Shown: piece by piece, positions 38,264-49,296 of the stretch
How positions within the stretch are numbered: the first letter of the stretch is position 1
Layout: every line of letters starts with the position of its first letter
NCBI GenBank assembly: GCA_000442125.1
Contig: KE546975.1
Location: 1,426,001-1,490,000, forward strand
Origin: Opeltia flavorubescens
Taxonomy: Eukaryota; Ascomycota; Lecanoromycetes; Teloschistales; Teloschistaceae
Direction of reading: 5' to 3'
Length of the DNA: 64,000 nt
Position numbers and translations under genes: made by a program
Notes under the pieces: generated by a model
What the model saw: the letters and a program-made list of their open reading frames with translations, nothing else
Told to the model about the DNA's origin: nothing
Databases searched by the model: none

Positions 38264-40106
38264 CTTGTAACTGTTGAGACAATACTAAACATTAAAATGT
38301 GAAGTCTTTGAAGTGCTGTAATTCTTATATAATACAGAAAAGACAGTAGAAGAGTCGGTGAAAGCGAAGTAGGCTTGAGGCGTGTTGGTCTGATCCTTGA
38401 AAAGAGTGAATAGACTTCAGCACGAACCTTGAGAACGAAAGACTAAGCAAAGCTGAGTGCACGGATAATCAATGAGAGACAGTGAACTCGAACCAATGGC
38501 AAGGAGAGTCGGAGGCTTGCATGGAGGAAAGTCAGTGAGTCTTTGTATCATGCAGCTGCAGTACCGGTGATAAAATTCTCCTATGGAACGGCCAAGCTTC
38601 ATTGTGGCTGCAATAGTTGTCCATATCGAGCGTACACGTTATCTCGGGTAGAGGTTAAGCAAGGCTCCCCTCGATACACGGATGTTGTGGCTTGACACGC
38701 GTAGGAGATGATGGGAATGGGACGACGCCCATACCGCCCATACCGTCTTTTGGACCCTGGATAGCGCGCTAAGACGTGGGACCTGCATAAGCGCCATCTC
38801 CTGCAGCCTTGCTTTAGCCGAAAGTGTAAACAAATTTCCCCAATGGGTTCCCAAACTTTTTCCCCACTGCCCCGGATCTTCGACCATCGATTGTTCTAGC
38901 CCCATGCAGGTCCTGAGCGGCAAGTCTTTCCCTTGACAGGATGAACAAGCTTCCATTTCAATCCATGACCGCCGAGTGGTAAAAAATAGTCTCTTGGTAG
39001 CACTGCTGTACTAGTACAAAGCGCCTGGCCTTATCCTGACCAACGGCATCAGAGTTTTGACTGCAGCCGTTGACATGATAAGTGCTTAGTAAAGTGTGGT
39101 TTACGCTTAGACGACGGGGATTTTCTGCACAACCGTTGTCTTGCCGAGGGTGGAAGTAGACCATTGGGCAATATGCTACGGTCTTGCATACTACCGTCGC
39201 ACAGCATGCGAGTGAATGTCAATGCACTGAAGAGATCTGGTGTTGAAGCTCAAAGAGAACACATCTCGTAAAATATCACTTTACCCCAAGATTCAAAGAT
39301 AGTCCTCCATTTCTACACAGGGCGCCATCAGTGTCCTAAATTGAAATCAAGGTTAATGGAGAAGCGAACGCCATCGTGCGATTGTCATGAAAAGGAGGGG
39401 GAGGGGAAAGTGAACATTGCGTGCTTAAGCAATGGAGGGTTCAAGGATTATCGTATATTAAATGAAGGTTGAAAGTATTTGTCTAGGATAGGGACATGGA
39501 TAATATGCAGGCGCACCCAATGCCTGCCCGGCAAGCCTCGGGTAGCATTGATTGACTTTCCAGCATCTTAAATCGTCGGTAAATCAGTACCGGCAGTGTT
39601 CTGAGGTAAGATTACCGAGTGCGTTTCTCCGTGGGTCGTACCTTTGCCATGAGAGACATTTAAGATATCGGTGTAGATTTGTGGATCTCCACCGCATCAA
39701 TCATCAGCTTGTTCTGTATGCATTCGAATTCGAGATTTCTGCTTTCTTCTTCAGCCACATGGGGAAGTGCATGGTGGAAGAAGCATGCTTTGATGTTTTC
39801 TGACCAATCGATGAAGAAAAAGAACCTTCCCCGTAGGAGCACCATCACTGAGACCCCATGCAAAGCTAGTGGCATGTGAGCCTTTTGGAATCCCCATGGC
39901 TGACTCATGGTCCTGAGTTGAACATAATCGCTGGTCCTGTTGTCGCCATTTAGCGCTCTTGTAACGTAGTATTTTTGGCATATCATTTATTTGAGATCTT
40001 TCAGTGCCATATGAATATACACGAATACCAACGCCTCGCTCCTCTGCATGCACGCCGTGTTGGGCGTCTGAGATCGTACATGTAGGTCTATCAGTTGGGT
40101 ATTGAT
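38264..40106. other. Intergenic region without supported gene
   Basis: This is the upstream region of the WSC gene and the downstream region of Rpn11. Short open stretches on both strands (for example 39660-39986 minus) lack recognisable motifs and splice patterns. Pieces of 39.6-40.05 kb are protein-like in two minus-strand frames and might be an eroded gene, but I cannot support it. Confidence 0.5.
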
Positions 40107-41308
40107 CTAGAGCTCCTCGTCGACATCCATATCCCCTCCTCCATTTTGCCTTTCCTGATGGCCGTTCGTTTTCTCCTGATTGGGTTGTGCGACCGACGCT
40201 TCTTTATCCATCATTTGTCGAGACACGGAGACGATGTTATCTTCAATTAATTGTTGTCCGACATCCTCAAGATCTATCCATGTCATGCGGGCGTCAGCCA
40301 AATGCCGTCTTCATCATAATAAAGCTGCTCGACTTACGTTTCTTCGGGTCCAGCTTCCCCACGTATCTCGTCTTTAGCTGATCTTTCGTTAATTCGGTCT
40401 CCTCTTTTACCCTCTTTTCATATCCTTCCGATAAATCCACCAATCGCTTCAACCGATCTCCATTTCGCTGCCCCTCTTCGGCAAAATTGTCCATTTGTAG
40501 CGCTTCGGTCCAGACTTGCTTGTGTAGATTCATCAACATATTTTCTTCCAGCCCTGTTTTCCGATAGTTGATACCAATGCTGTAATAATGCCTGTTCAAT
40601 CCATGGATCAAAGCTTGGATTGATGGTTTGTTGAGATGGCCAAGGTTGGAGGTGCTCTGTCGGGGTTCTTGTCCCAGCATGAGGGTTTGGGGGTTTATTA
40701 ATCGGAAAGCATCGATAACAACTTTTCCTTTGACGGACTGTATAGGATCGACGACGACAGCGACAGCGCGGGGGGTAAGTTGTTCGAAGGACTGTTGAGT
40801 GTTGATATCCACAGACGAGAGCCAGCAGCCAAACCCGGGATGAGAGTGGTACCAACCAACTACCGTTTCCGGTCTATTTGTAAAGAAATGCGACGTCAGC
40901 GGTAAGAACGCATTAACTTGTGAGATTTCAAGTACCGTCCTGTCTGTCGTAGCATCTCCATCATCTTGGTTTGGAATACTGGGTCAACAGCTTCAACGCT
41001 GACGCCGGTTCCGCTCTGAGGCATGGCAAAGACATCGACAACGCGCACGGTAAAGTCGTCGACGAAGTCACCCAACATGAGACCCATGACTTCCATAGGG
41101 ACACCCGCACGGCCATGCCGTAACATCTTGAGGAGAGCAAGGGAGGAGATGTAGACCGTTTCAGAGTTGTCAACTAGGTTCGTATCCTAGATTACCAAAT
41201 TAGAAACCGTAGAGCAATGAGAACATGAGCCATATAGATTAGGCAACTTACAGCTCCCGGCTGGGCTGCAGCTCCTCCATCTCGGAATAATCTAGAGAGG
41301 CGGTCCAT
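40107..41308 (-). CDS. rpn11: 26S proteasome lid deubiquitinase Rpn11
   Basis: Rpn11 (PSMD14/POH1) is the JAMM zinc metalloprotease of the proteasome lid. It cuts ubiquitin chains from substrates as they enter the core. Exons are 41308-41252, 41186-40936, 40873-40338 and 40273-40107, giving 336 residues; introns are 62-65 bases. The start [12 protein letters not shown] matches the family N-terminus. The MPN+ domain carries Glu51 and the zinc motif [17 protein letters not shown], with His112, His114, Ser122 and Asp125. The GFGCWLS form and the N-terminus separate it from Csn5. The C-terminus [17 protein letters not shown] is typical of Rpn11 and ends in an acidic tail. All catalytic residues are present. 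It shares a 401-base divergent upstream region with rpd3. Confidence 0.96.
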
Positions 41309-41709
41309 GGCTGTATTTCACGCGGAGGCGGACCTCAATGCTCTGACCGGAGGATAGGTACAAAGCTGTGTAGGGGGATCCACAAGGAGTATCCACGGGA
41401 AAATGAGTCAAAAGGAAAAGGATTTCACTTTCCGCGACTGGATGTGGACCTTCTGTGATGTTGTAGACATGATGAAGTTGTCAAGACCACTTACGGAGCT
41501 TTCGAAGCTTACTCACCGGCCGCTTGTGAAAAAGAGGCAAGTCTTGGCACCTACGTCAGCCCTATGGCGGACTTAATCATATGCGTGAGTTTCCTCCCTT
41601 CGTTCTAAATTCGCTTCCTTATATTCTCTATTCTTCCAACACTTCAGTCGTATGAGTCCAATCTTCGTTCACGCTCCAGAATATTGATCCTAGGATCGAC
41701 GAAATAGCT
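41309..41709. promoter_or_regulatory. Divergent promoter region between rpn11 and rpd3
   Basis: Only 401 bases separate the start codons of rpn11 (minus) and rpd3 (plus), so both 5' UTRs and promoters lie here. A CRE-like TACGTCA sits at 41552-41558. C/T-rich stretches (about 41588-41660) precede the rpd3 start. No clear TATA box and no canonical PACE element (GGTGGCAAA) is visible. Co-regulation is an inference from geometry only. Confidence 0.5.
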
Positions 41710-43988
41710 ATGACGAGCTTCGCACCCATTGATCCGCCTCAACTCCACAACGACAAGAAGCTAGTCGCCTACTTCTACGATTCCGATGTGGGAAACTATG
41801 CCTACGTCGCGGGGCATCCCATGAAACCTCACAGAATACGGATGGCTCACAGCTTGATCATGAATTATGGCTTGTATAAGAAAATGGAGATATATGTAAG
41901 CTTTTTGTGTGGTCCTAGCATGCCTGGTTTTCCCATACTACCTTGGTCACATTGATGGCTGAGCCCTACGTCCTCAATGTGCTCTGGCGATCTGCACCGG
42001 CTCATATTAAAGATGACGCTGACAGCTGTTTAGAGAGCGAAACCTGCCTCAAACCACGAAATGACCCAATTCCACACCGATGAATACGTCGAATTTCTGA
42101 AGAAAGTCACACCCGACAATATGGAGGCCTACCTGAAGGAGCAAGCCCGTTTTAATGTTGGCGACGATTGCCCCGTTTTCGACGGTCTCTTTGAGTTCTG
42201 TGGGATCAGTGCGGGTGGAAGCATGGAAGGTGCTGCAAGATTGAATCGTCAAAAGTGTGATGTCGCCGTAAATTGGGCCGGTGGTCTTCATCACGCGAAG
42301 AAGAGCGAAGCTAGTGGGTTCTGCTATATCAACGGTAAGGTGTTCCACTACACTGGACCCCAACAGTTGCTAAATGAAGCTCGTAGACATCGTACTGGGC
42401 ATATTGGAACTCTTACGCTATAAGCAGCGTGTTCTCTACATCGATATCGACGTACACCATGGCGACGGTGTCGAAGAGGCTTTTTACACCACCGATCGCG
42501 TGATGACCGTCTCATTCCACAAATATGGAGAGTATTTCCCAGGTACCGGTGAGCTTCGTGATGTCGGTGTGGGGCCCGGAAAGTACTACGCGGTGAACTT
42601 TCCCCTCCGCGACGGCATAGACGACAGGTCATACAAGGCTATCTTCGAGCCAATAATCAAGAGTGTCATGGAATACTATCGCCCTGAAGCTATCGTGCTG
42701 CAATGTGGTGGGGATAGCTTGTCAGGTGACAGGCTTGGATGTTTCAACCTCAGCATGCGCGGCCATGCGAACTGTGTCAACTTCGTCAAGAGTTTCGATC
42801 TACCCGTTTTAGTGCTCGGTGGAGGTGGATACACCATGAGGAATGTCTCGAGGACATGGGCTTATGAGACGGGTCTGCTAGTAAACCAGCCAATGAACAA
42901 CGAATTACCTTTCAACGACTATTACGAAGTACGTTGCTAACGTCCTTTTCGTTTGACGTAACTAACCACCCCAACAGTATTATGCTCCGGACTATGAGCT
43001 GGACGTCAAGCCTTCCAACATGGACAATGCGAACTCTCGAGATTACCTGGAAAAAATCCAGATGCAAGTGATAGAAAACCTCAAACGCACCACCACCCAC
43101 GCACCATCCGTCCAAATGACTGAGGTCCCTCGCGACTCCATGGGCATGAACGATGAAGATGACGCGGCTCTCGATGACCTGGATAAAGATACCCACCCAG
43201 ACCAACGGAAAACTAAACGCCAGTGGGAAACCTACATTGAACGCGATGACGAGCTCTCCGCTAGCGAAGACGAAGAAGAAAACGAGCGGAACGGTGTGCG
43301 AAGGCAACCAGGCATGAAGCGAAGACGCAACATCATGAATTATCAGAATCCAGACCCAGTGCCCGACGATGAAGAGCCACCCAGCGCCGCCGTTTCCCCA
43401 TCAAGACATAACGGCATAAGGAGACGCACAGCCAACGGCACCGCACATGACAGCAGCAATCACGACGAAGACGAAGACATGGATAACGACAATGACAATC
43501 CTTCAGACTCAGATCTGGACTCAGAACTCGAAGATTCCGGTCCAAATAACGCTCATCATGTCCCCGATGACGACGACGGCGATCTCGAGATGGAGGATAT
43601 AACTCATTTCAGCACTAACAGCACCACCCTCGCAAACAACAACAACACTACCACAACAACGACAGCAGTAACAGCAACAAACCCCCCCGCACTACCACCA
43701 CCTCCCTCATCATCAACAACAACCATAACAACGAGTACAAATCATCAACGTCAAGAAGCCACACCTCCTGACTCCCCACCGCAACTCCCTGCACCACAAC
43801 CTCCGGCACCGGTGGCAACGACGCAACAGCCAATCCCTGAGAATGACGAAGAAATGGATGAAGGCGACACTATTGAAGAAGATCGACATCCCGATCCGGC
43901 GCCTTCGGCAGTGGAATCAGGGAGGCAGGAGAGAGATCAGGAGAATGTGAGAGGGGAAATAGCTGCTGAGGAGGGAGATAGGATATAA
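41710..43988 (+). CDS. rpd3: Class I histone deacetylase Rpd3 (RpdA type)
   Basis: Zinc-dependent deacetylase of histone tails, acting in Rpd3L/Rpd3S-type repressor complexes in the nucleus. Exons are 41710-41895, 42034-42334, 42387-42928 and 42978-43988, giving 679 residues. Residues about 15-390 are the arginase-fold catalytic domain: [19 protein letters not shown] (paired catalytic histidines), [16 protein letters not shown] (zinc-binding Asp and His), and [16 protein letters not shown] (second zinc Asp). The tail, about residues 400-679, is acidic and low in complexity, with [17 protein letters not shown], Asn/Thr and Pro runs. It resembles the extended C-terminus of filamentous-fungal RpdA rather than the short yeast tail. 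The basic GMKRRRN is a possible nuclear localisation signal. A 52-base intron splits the codon of the conserved YIND aspartate. Confidence 0.96.
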
Positions 43989-44438
43989 TTAAGGAATTGA
44001 GGTTGGGCAGCTGTGTTATTCCGTGAGAAAATGTCATTGTACGAGGGTGGTCATAAAGTAAGAAGCGCGGCGCTGAGGGGTAGGACATGTTGGACATCTG
44101 TCGGTTGCTTTGATGATTTGAGAGAATGGGGAAATGTAAATAATTTCATTCCCCGATGCTGGACTTGTCTATGCTAGAGTCCTGAGATCACGGTTGATAT
44201 CATATAAATAATATCTGAACGCTTATTCTCGTACACTCGATTTTATGACCTCCCAGTGTTGAAAGCCCGTGGTCAACTTCAACACAACCCACTGTTCAGC
44301 AAATTTACTAGAGGAAAAAAATAATTAGATTCGTCATCTTTTCCAATGATGTAGAATACTTGAACGCAGGAAGGATTCCTTGAAAAGTAAACACCCCAAG
44401 CAGATCTAAGTTTCCGCAAATCTGTTTACACAGTCATA
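43989..44438. other. Intergenic region
   Basis: This is the 3' region of rpd3 and the upstream region of the next gene. I see no gene. It is AT-rich with several TTGATAT/TAAATAA stretches near 44195-44210 that could serve in 3' end formation. Confidence 0.5.
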
Positions 44439-45066
44439 GTGACCATTTCGATACCATGCACGCGGTGTTTCCGCGGTTTGATCGGGAAATCAAGTCTAGC
44501 ACGCAAACATGATATCCTGGATTGCAAAAAGGAGTATGGCGATCCGATCTGCAAGTGCTGCTCGGCGTTCAAGAGGAGTTCTAAGGATTGTCAGCCTGTG
44601 AGTACTTTTCGAAACATTCTGTCGGATCCGCCGCGGGTCCGTGAGTATCTCATTCCTATTTTTTAAAACTCACTTGTTTCTCTACATGCAGGTCCCTCCC
44701 AACCTCAGGTCTGAGGCGGAGGCTTTATTACTCATCGCCCGTGACAGCCTACTACATGGCACCCTTGAAGAGGGCATGCTTCCATTTAACAGAGACGATC
44801 TACAGCAAGCGAAAGTACTAATGACGAAGATGGATAATGTTATCAAGCACAGCTCTACCACGGAGTTGTTGCTGGCCAAATCCACCAACGACGATGATAG
44901 ATTTTCGAGATTGGAGCGTGATAACGCGATGCTTTTGCAGAGGGTTGTGGATTTGGAAAAACAGGTAAGAGAGCAAGGAAAAGAGATTCTTGCTCTGAAG
45001 AGGTCGACGACTTCTCCGTTATTTGTAGGGAGGAGCCTACTGGGCCATAGTATGCTTGTGAATTGA
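44439..45066 (+). CDS. Small cysteine-rich coiled-coil protein, 5' end uncertain
   Basis: Two exons, up to 44597 and 44692-45066, join through a 94-base intron (GTGAGT..GCAG). The first exon carries CTRC and CKCC-type cysteine pairs (PCTRCFRGL, GDPICKCCSAFKRS, CQP). It resembles short basic Cys-cluster regions of fungal zinc-binding proteins, but the spacing is not a standard Zn2Cys6 domain. The second exon is helical, ending in a coiled coil (FSRLERDNAMLLQRVVDLE). No ATG lies in frame before the first cysteines: the open stretch begins at GTG 44439. A further upstream exon or a sequence error is therefore likely. It looks like a fungus-specific protein with possible nucleic-acid binding, of unknown role. 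Confidence 0.5.
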
Positions 45067-45137
45067 AAAAGAAGTATCCATACATGATGGCTTCTCGTAG
45101 AAACTTTGTCAGTAAGAGGAAGACATTGGGGGAACTG

Positions 45138-45911
45138 CTACGCAGTCCACCGTTGTACCTGTTCTATCATGGCCCTCGCTCCCAAAGCCTTCATCCGTGC
45201 CTTTTCCAATTTATCCGCCATACTATCCCCCCATTCCCGTTCCGACCCCCAAGCTATCCTCTTCTCCGCCCTCCTTGCCTCCTCCAGCAATCGCGTCATC
45301 AATGCCCCATGCCTGTCCACGGAAGGGTACCCATCGAACTCCACCGTCTCGAGCACGGGCAACCGCTCCATGACATCACGAAGCAGCGTACCGGAGAAAT
45401 TCGTGAAGAAATCGCGGTTGAGCCGAAAGCCCTTAAAAATTGGGCTGGATGGATCGACTTCAACGAAGACGCGGAGGGTCCGCACAGAGGTGCAATCTTC
45501 CAGTCCCAGCCTATCACTGACATACCAGGGCTTTGGAGGATCACTCCATCCGGGCCCGAAACGGAGTTCTAGGGATACGAGCGCATTGCGGTAGTGGGTT
45601 GGTAGACGGGCGAGCAGAGGTTCTGTTCTTTTCCCCAGAAAGCGGCCGTGGATTTGGAAGATGCGGAAGGTGTGGCCGCTGTAGAAGATGTGGTAAGCTT
45701 CGTAGCCGAAGCGTTTGCAGACTAAGAAGAGGTTTAGGCGGTCGCTGGCGGAGCGGAAGTTAGAGGGGTCGAGGTCTATGGTGCGGGTGTCTGGGCAGAG
45801 GAGGTAGGAGAGGATTTTGGAGCGGAGTTCGGTGGGGAGGTTGAAGAAGGGAAATGGCTTGTGGATTGGTTCAGATGATGGTTTGTCATGCGAGTCGTGC
45901 GTAACAGACAT
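45138..45911 (-). CDS. F-box-like protein of unknown target
   Basis: Single exon of 257 residues starting at ATG 45911. Residues about 21-75 read FFNLPTELRSKILSYLL..LFLVCKRFGYEAYHIFY, a divergent F-box of the fungal LPxELRxKIxxYLL type. In this family the N-terminal helix binds Skp1 and the rest recruits a substrate to an SCF ubiquitin ligase. The remainder (LVSLELRFGPGW, LRVFVEVDPSSP, LPVLETVEFDGYP) looks like the irregular leucine-rich segment common in such fungal proteins. It has no signal peptide or membrane segment. Many of these proteins have no assigned substrate and some may not bind Skp1. The 3' end faces the coiled-coil gene, which ends at 45066, only 71 bases away. Confidence 0.75.
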   Translation of the reverse strand: MSVTHDSHDKPSSEPIHKPFPFFNLPTELRSKILSYLLCPDTRTIDLDPSNFRSASDRLNLFLVCKRFGYEAYHIFYSGHTFRIFQIHGRFLGKRTEPLLARLPTHYRNALVSLELRFGPGWSDPPKPWYVSDRLGLEDCTSVRTLRVFVEVDPSSPIFKGFRLNRDFFTNFSGTLLRDVMERLPVLETVEFDGYPSVDRHGALMTRLLEEARRAEKRIAWGSEREWGDSMADKLEKARMKALGARAMIEQVQRWTA

Positions 45912-46326
45912 AGGAGGGACACGGTCTCTGGTTGAGAGTCAAGAGGTGAGCATAAGATACATGAGATAGATGAATGTATCGGTGCCTACGGGGCGGCGCC
46001 GTCAGAAGGAGCTTCGGGGCCGCTCTTGGATGGCAAGACGGACGGATCCTTTTTCTCCCCAGCTAATACAACTCCATGTCTATTGACAGTAAGAACATGG
46101 AGCCTTGATCTGCGATCTGGGTGAATTAACTTTCATGGTTGTAGAAGGAAAGAGTAATTCAAAAGCCGGACGATATTGACGTTTTCCGCCGGGCAAACTT
46201 CGGCTCGTCACAAATTTGTTCAAGCTATGACCATTCAAGATTTTGGATCTGTGATAGAATGATCATTGCCATGGACGATGATGGTTTGACTTATTAATAT
46301 TGAAACAGAAGACAAGATTCGTCAAT

Positions 46327-48195
46327 ATGCTGCTCCGAGCAGCTACACGGTCGTTACGCCCGGGCAACCCACCTCTCACTCTCCGAGCCAGCAGCCCCTA
46401 CTTTCAATCAAGAGCATACGCAAAACCTCCAAGGCCAAAGAGACCATACGAATATCAACCTCCTGCGCGACAGCCACCTGTTTCCCCAAGACCTCCTCCA
46501 CCGCCCTCTAAAGCAGCAACAGAAAGCGATGTAGGAGCCGCTACCTCTTCGAAAGGCCAGGATGAGTTCAGGACGAGGCCCGAATCAGCCTTCAACGATG
46601 AACCTGCTTCAACAGGGAGTCAACCGTCGACTACTCCTACAGATACCCGCAAACCCTCGTCACGTACCGATTACTCTGAATTGCAAGATGAATTTGCCTC
46701 TTCTTCGTCATCGGATAATAACACCACACCGCAATCAACGTCGCCTTCTGCAATCGACCCTGCTGAAGCAAAAGCCCAGCAGCAAGAGCCGCACAGACCT
46801 TTACCTGATCTAACTCAAGGCATACCGTCTACTCTCGAAGCTGAATTGGATCAAGCCGAAAAAGCTTCTCGACCTCAACCTACAAGCCTGAATGTAGCTG
46901 AGGACCCAGCACAAGCCTCATCTACTGGTGGTCGAAGGGGTGGTGGTGATCTCCCCAAATCAGCCAACATCACTTCTATGGAAAGGAGGCGGAACAGGTT
47001 CGCCAACTACATGTACGCCCTCCTATTTGGCTCCACCATCTTCGGTACCGTTTACGCTGGCCGGAATTGGGAATCCGCAGAAGAGGAAGCAAAACATCCC
47101 AATGCACCGTCAGGCTGGGGCTTTGGTCTCTTCTACAATCGCGCTAGAGCAAGACTGGCAGATACCCTGGACTACTACAACGAACCCGCATTCGCCAAAT
47201 TATTGCCCGATCCAGATCCCTCATGGGAGAGGCCACTCACCTTAGTCCTTAGTCTGGAGGATCTCCTAGTACACAGCGAATGGACGCGAGAACACGGTTG
47301 GCGGATGGCAAAACGTCCAGGCGTGGACTATTTCCTCCGCTATTTAAGCCAATACTACGAACTCGTCATCTTCACAAGTCTCCCTTCCATGGCCGGGGAT
47401 CCCATAATCCGTAAACTCGACCCCTATCGCGTCGTCATGTGGCCTCTGTTTAGGGAGGCAACACGCTACAAGAACGGTGAATACATCAAGGTAAGTTCCA
47501 AAATCCAGTTATCTAATCTTCTTCCCCTTTATCTATCTTCCAAAGACTCTGCCACTGACGACCCTATCACATTTCAGGACCTCTCTTATCTCAACCGCCC
47601 GCTCTCCAAAACCATCCTCCTCGACACCAAAGCCGCCCACGCCTCCTTCCAACCCTCAAGCGCCATAATCCTCCCCCCCTGGAAAGGCTCCCTCGACGAT
47701 AAAGGCCTTGTCTCCCACATCCCCTTCCTAGAATTCATCGCGAGCATGAACTTCGCCGACGTCCGCGAAGTCCTCAAATCCTACTCCGGCACCGACATCC
47801 CCGTCGAATACGCGAAGCGGGAAGCCGTCGCCCGCGAAAAATTCAACAAGCAATGGTTGGAAGAGCATCCCCAGGCTAGACGAAAATCATCTTCAAGCAG
47901 CGGTGGCGGTGGTTTCCTAAGCGCCTTGGGCTTTGGCGCGCCAAAGATGGCAGGTGGGTTGGAAGGAGAGGAGAGTTTGAGCGAGGGGTTTGAAAAGGGG
48001 AAAACGTTCATGGATCAGGTTAGGGAGAGGGGCCAGAGGCAGTATGAGCTTCTGGAGAAGGAGATTAGGGAGAATGGCGAGAAATGGCTCAAGGAGATGG
48101 CGGAGGAGGAGAAGAAGATGCAGGAGGAGGCGATGAAGGGGATGCAGTCGAAGGTTTTTGGGGGGTTTGGCGGTGGAGGGGGAGGCGGGAAGTAA
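46327..48195 (+). CDS. tim50: Mitochondrial import receptor subunit Tim50
   Basis: Tim50 is the intermembrane-space receptor of the TIM23 complex that takes preproteins from the TOM channel. The start ATG is at 46327; an upstream in-frame TTG is not needed. The N-terminus (MLLRAATRSLRP..) is a basic targeting sequence, followed by a Pro/Ser/Thr-rich linker to about residue 220. A membrane helix lies at about 226-246 (NYMYALLFGSTIFGTVYAG), and an FCP1/SCP-like domain runs from about 304. The phosphatase DxDxT motif is replaced by LSLEDLLV, as in non-catalytic Tim50. Exon 1 ends after EYIK, and intron 47491-47577 (GTAAGT..TTTCAG) precedes DLSYLNRPLSKTILLDT. This 87-base intron has no stop and keeps frame. 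The spliced protein is 593 residues. The C-terminus is Lys/Glu-rich with a Gly-rich end. Confidence 0.94.
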   Translation: MLLRAATRSLRPGNPPLTLRASSPYFQSRAYAKPPRPKRPYEYQPPARQPPVSPRPPPPPSKAATESDVGAATSSKGQDEFRTRPESAFNDEPASTGSQPSTTPTDTRKPSSRTDYSELQDEFASSSSSDNNTTPQSTSPSAIDPAEAKAQQQEPHRPLPDLTQGIPSTLEAELDQAEKASRPQPTSLNVAEDPAQASSTGGRRGGGDLPKSANITSMERRRNRFANYMYALLFGSTIFGTVYAGRNWESAEEEAKHPNAPSGWGFGLFYNRARARLADTLDYYNEPAFAKLLPDPDPSWERPLTLVLSLEDLLVHSEWTREHGWRMAKRPGVDYFLRYLSQYYELVIFTSLPSMAGDPIIRKLDPYRVVMWPLFREATRYKNGEYIKVSSKIQLSNLLPLYLSSKDSATDDPITFQDLSYLNRPLSKTILLDTKAAHASFQPSSAIILPPWKGSLDDKGLVSHIPFLEFIASMNFADVREVLKSYSGTDIPVEYAKREAVAREKFNKQWLEEHPQARRKSSSSSGGGGFLSALGFGAPKMAGGLEGEESLSEGFEKGKTFMDQVRERGQRQYELLEKEIRENGEKWLKEMAEEEKKMQEEAMKGMQSKVFGGFGGGGGGGK

Positions 48196-49296
48196 GGAGA
48201 TGGGACATAGGTAGAGGGATGGTTGGAGAGGGGAAGTAAGAGATGGGCTGGGATGAATGAGGGTTCGTGTATAAAATATTTTTTCATTGACGAAGCGGTG
48301 TACCTCATATATCTTCCACTCATAGCGCTCGCAGTTGGGTCGGGGTTTTCAGGGGGCTGTGTACAAGCTATATATATCTTTACGGGTTGGAAAGTCTTAT
48401 TCGTGAATGGAAATCATTTGATTAGTAACAATTCCCATGAATTTTAGCGTACATGTTATGGGTTTCTCGTGGACTCTTTGGCGTTTTCTGTTAGATGTAA
48501 AGCGTTGCAATTAGATTGTCCCAGAAGGTGTTTGCCGTTGTATGTATACATGTCGAGAAACAGAAACGGTAAGGTTTTAATTTCATGGAATCATCCCATT
48601 GCTCGTGGTTTATATATTGTTCATCATTCTATTCCATTGGGGAAAGGGAATGGAATCATTTATCACGTGCCTTTGGGGATAGACAGAAAAATTGGAGAGC
48701 TTCATTGCAGACTGGCTGGACAGCAGAAATTTATAAATTTTTCAATTCGGCCTGCTATATCGTGCCATACTTTTTTGTTTAATTATTACTTTTACAATGT
48801 CTTATGTACATATGACGTATCGGTCTCAGTATGTTACAAAATCCCGAAAGTCCCACGATGCTTATCATGCTCGCTGTTATTGGCATTCTCCTTCATCTGG
48901 CATGATTAGCTGTGAGCATAGAGTGTACCCGCGAAGATATTCTGGACTGGAGTTGCTGGCTTGCAGGTTAGATCAAGATGTATGTTTTGGATGTCAAAAA
49001 AGATGCACGACTTACGATGCGGAGGAGGTGTTGCAGTGAATTGGGTCGACTGGAGGACTCTGTTTGGGAGTCTATCGTATCTGTCGGTTGGAGCGTGGAG
49101 TTGGAGGCAGGCAGCTCATGTCAATTAGTCGCAATGTTTTCCCATATCTTATACAATCAGTACATGGCTTTGCGGAGGCACGAAAGTTCCTTCCCAGGAG
49201 CCCGTGTATCGAGTCGGAAGATTGCATCTGCGGGACTCTTGGTATTGCGAACCCTTATGGAAGCGGAGACTTGACTCTTTATCTCTAATGACAACC
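48196..49296. other. Intergenic region without supported gene
   Basis: The 3' region of tim50 and beyond. Short plus-strand open stretches (48469-48909, 48978-49288) have no domain, and codon texture does not suggest coding. It is AT-rich at 48.25-48.8 kb. Confidence 0.5.

Noticed and set aside
43648-43833. A hydrophobic minus-strand stretch rich in Leu and Val.
   Set aside because: It is antisense to the Asn/Thr-rich tail of Rpd3.
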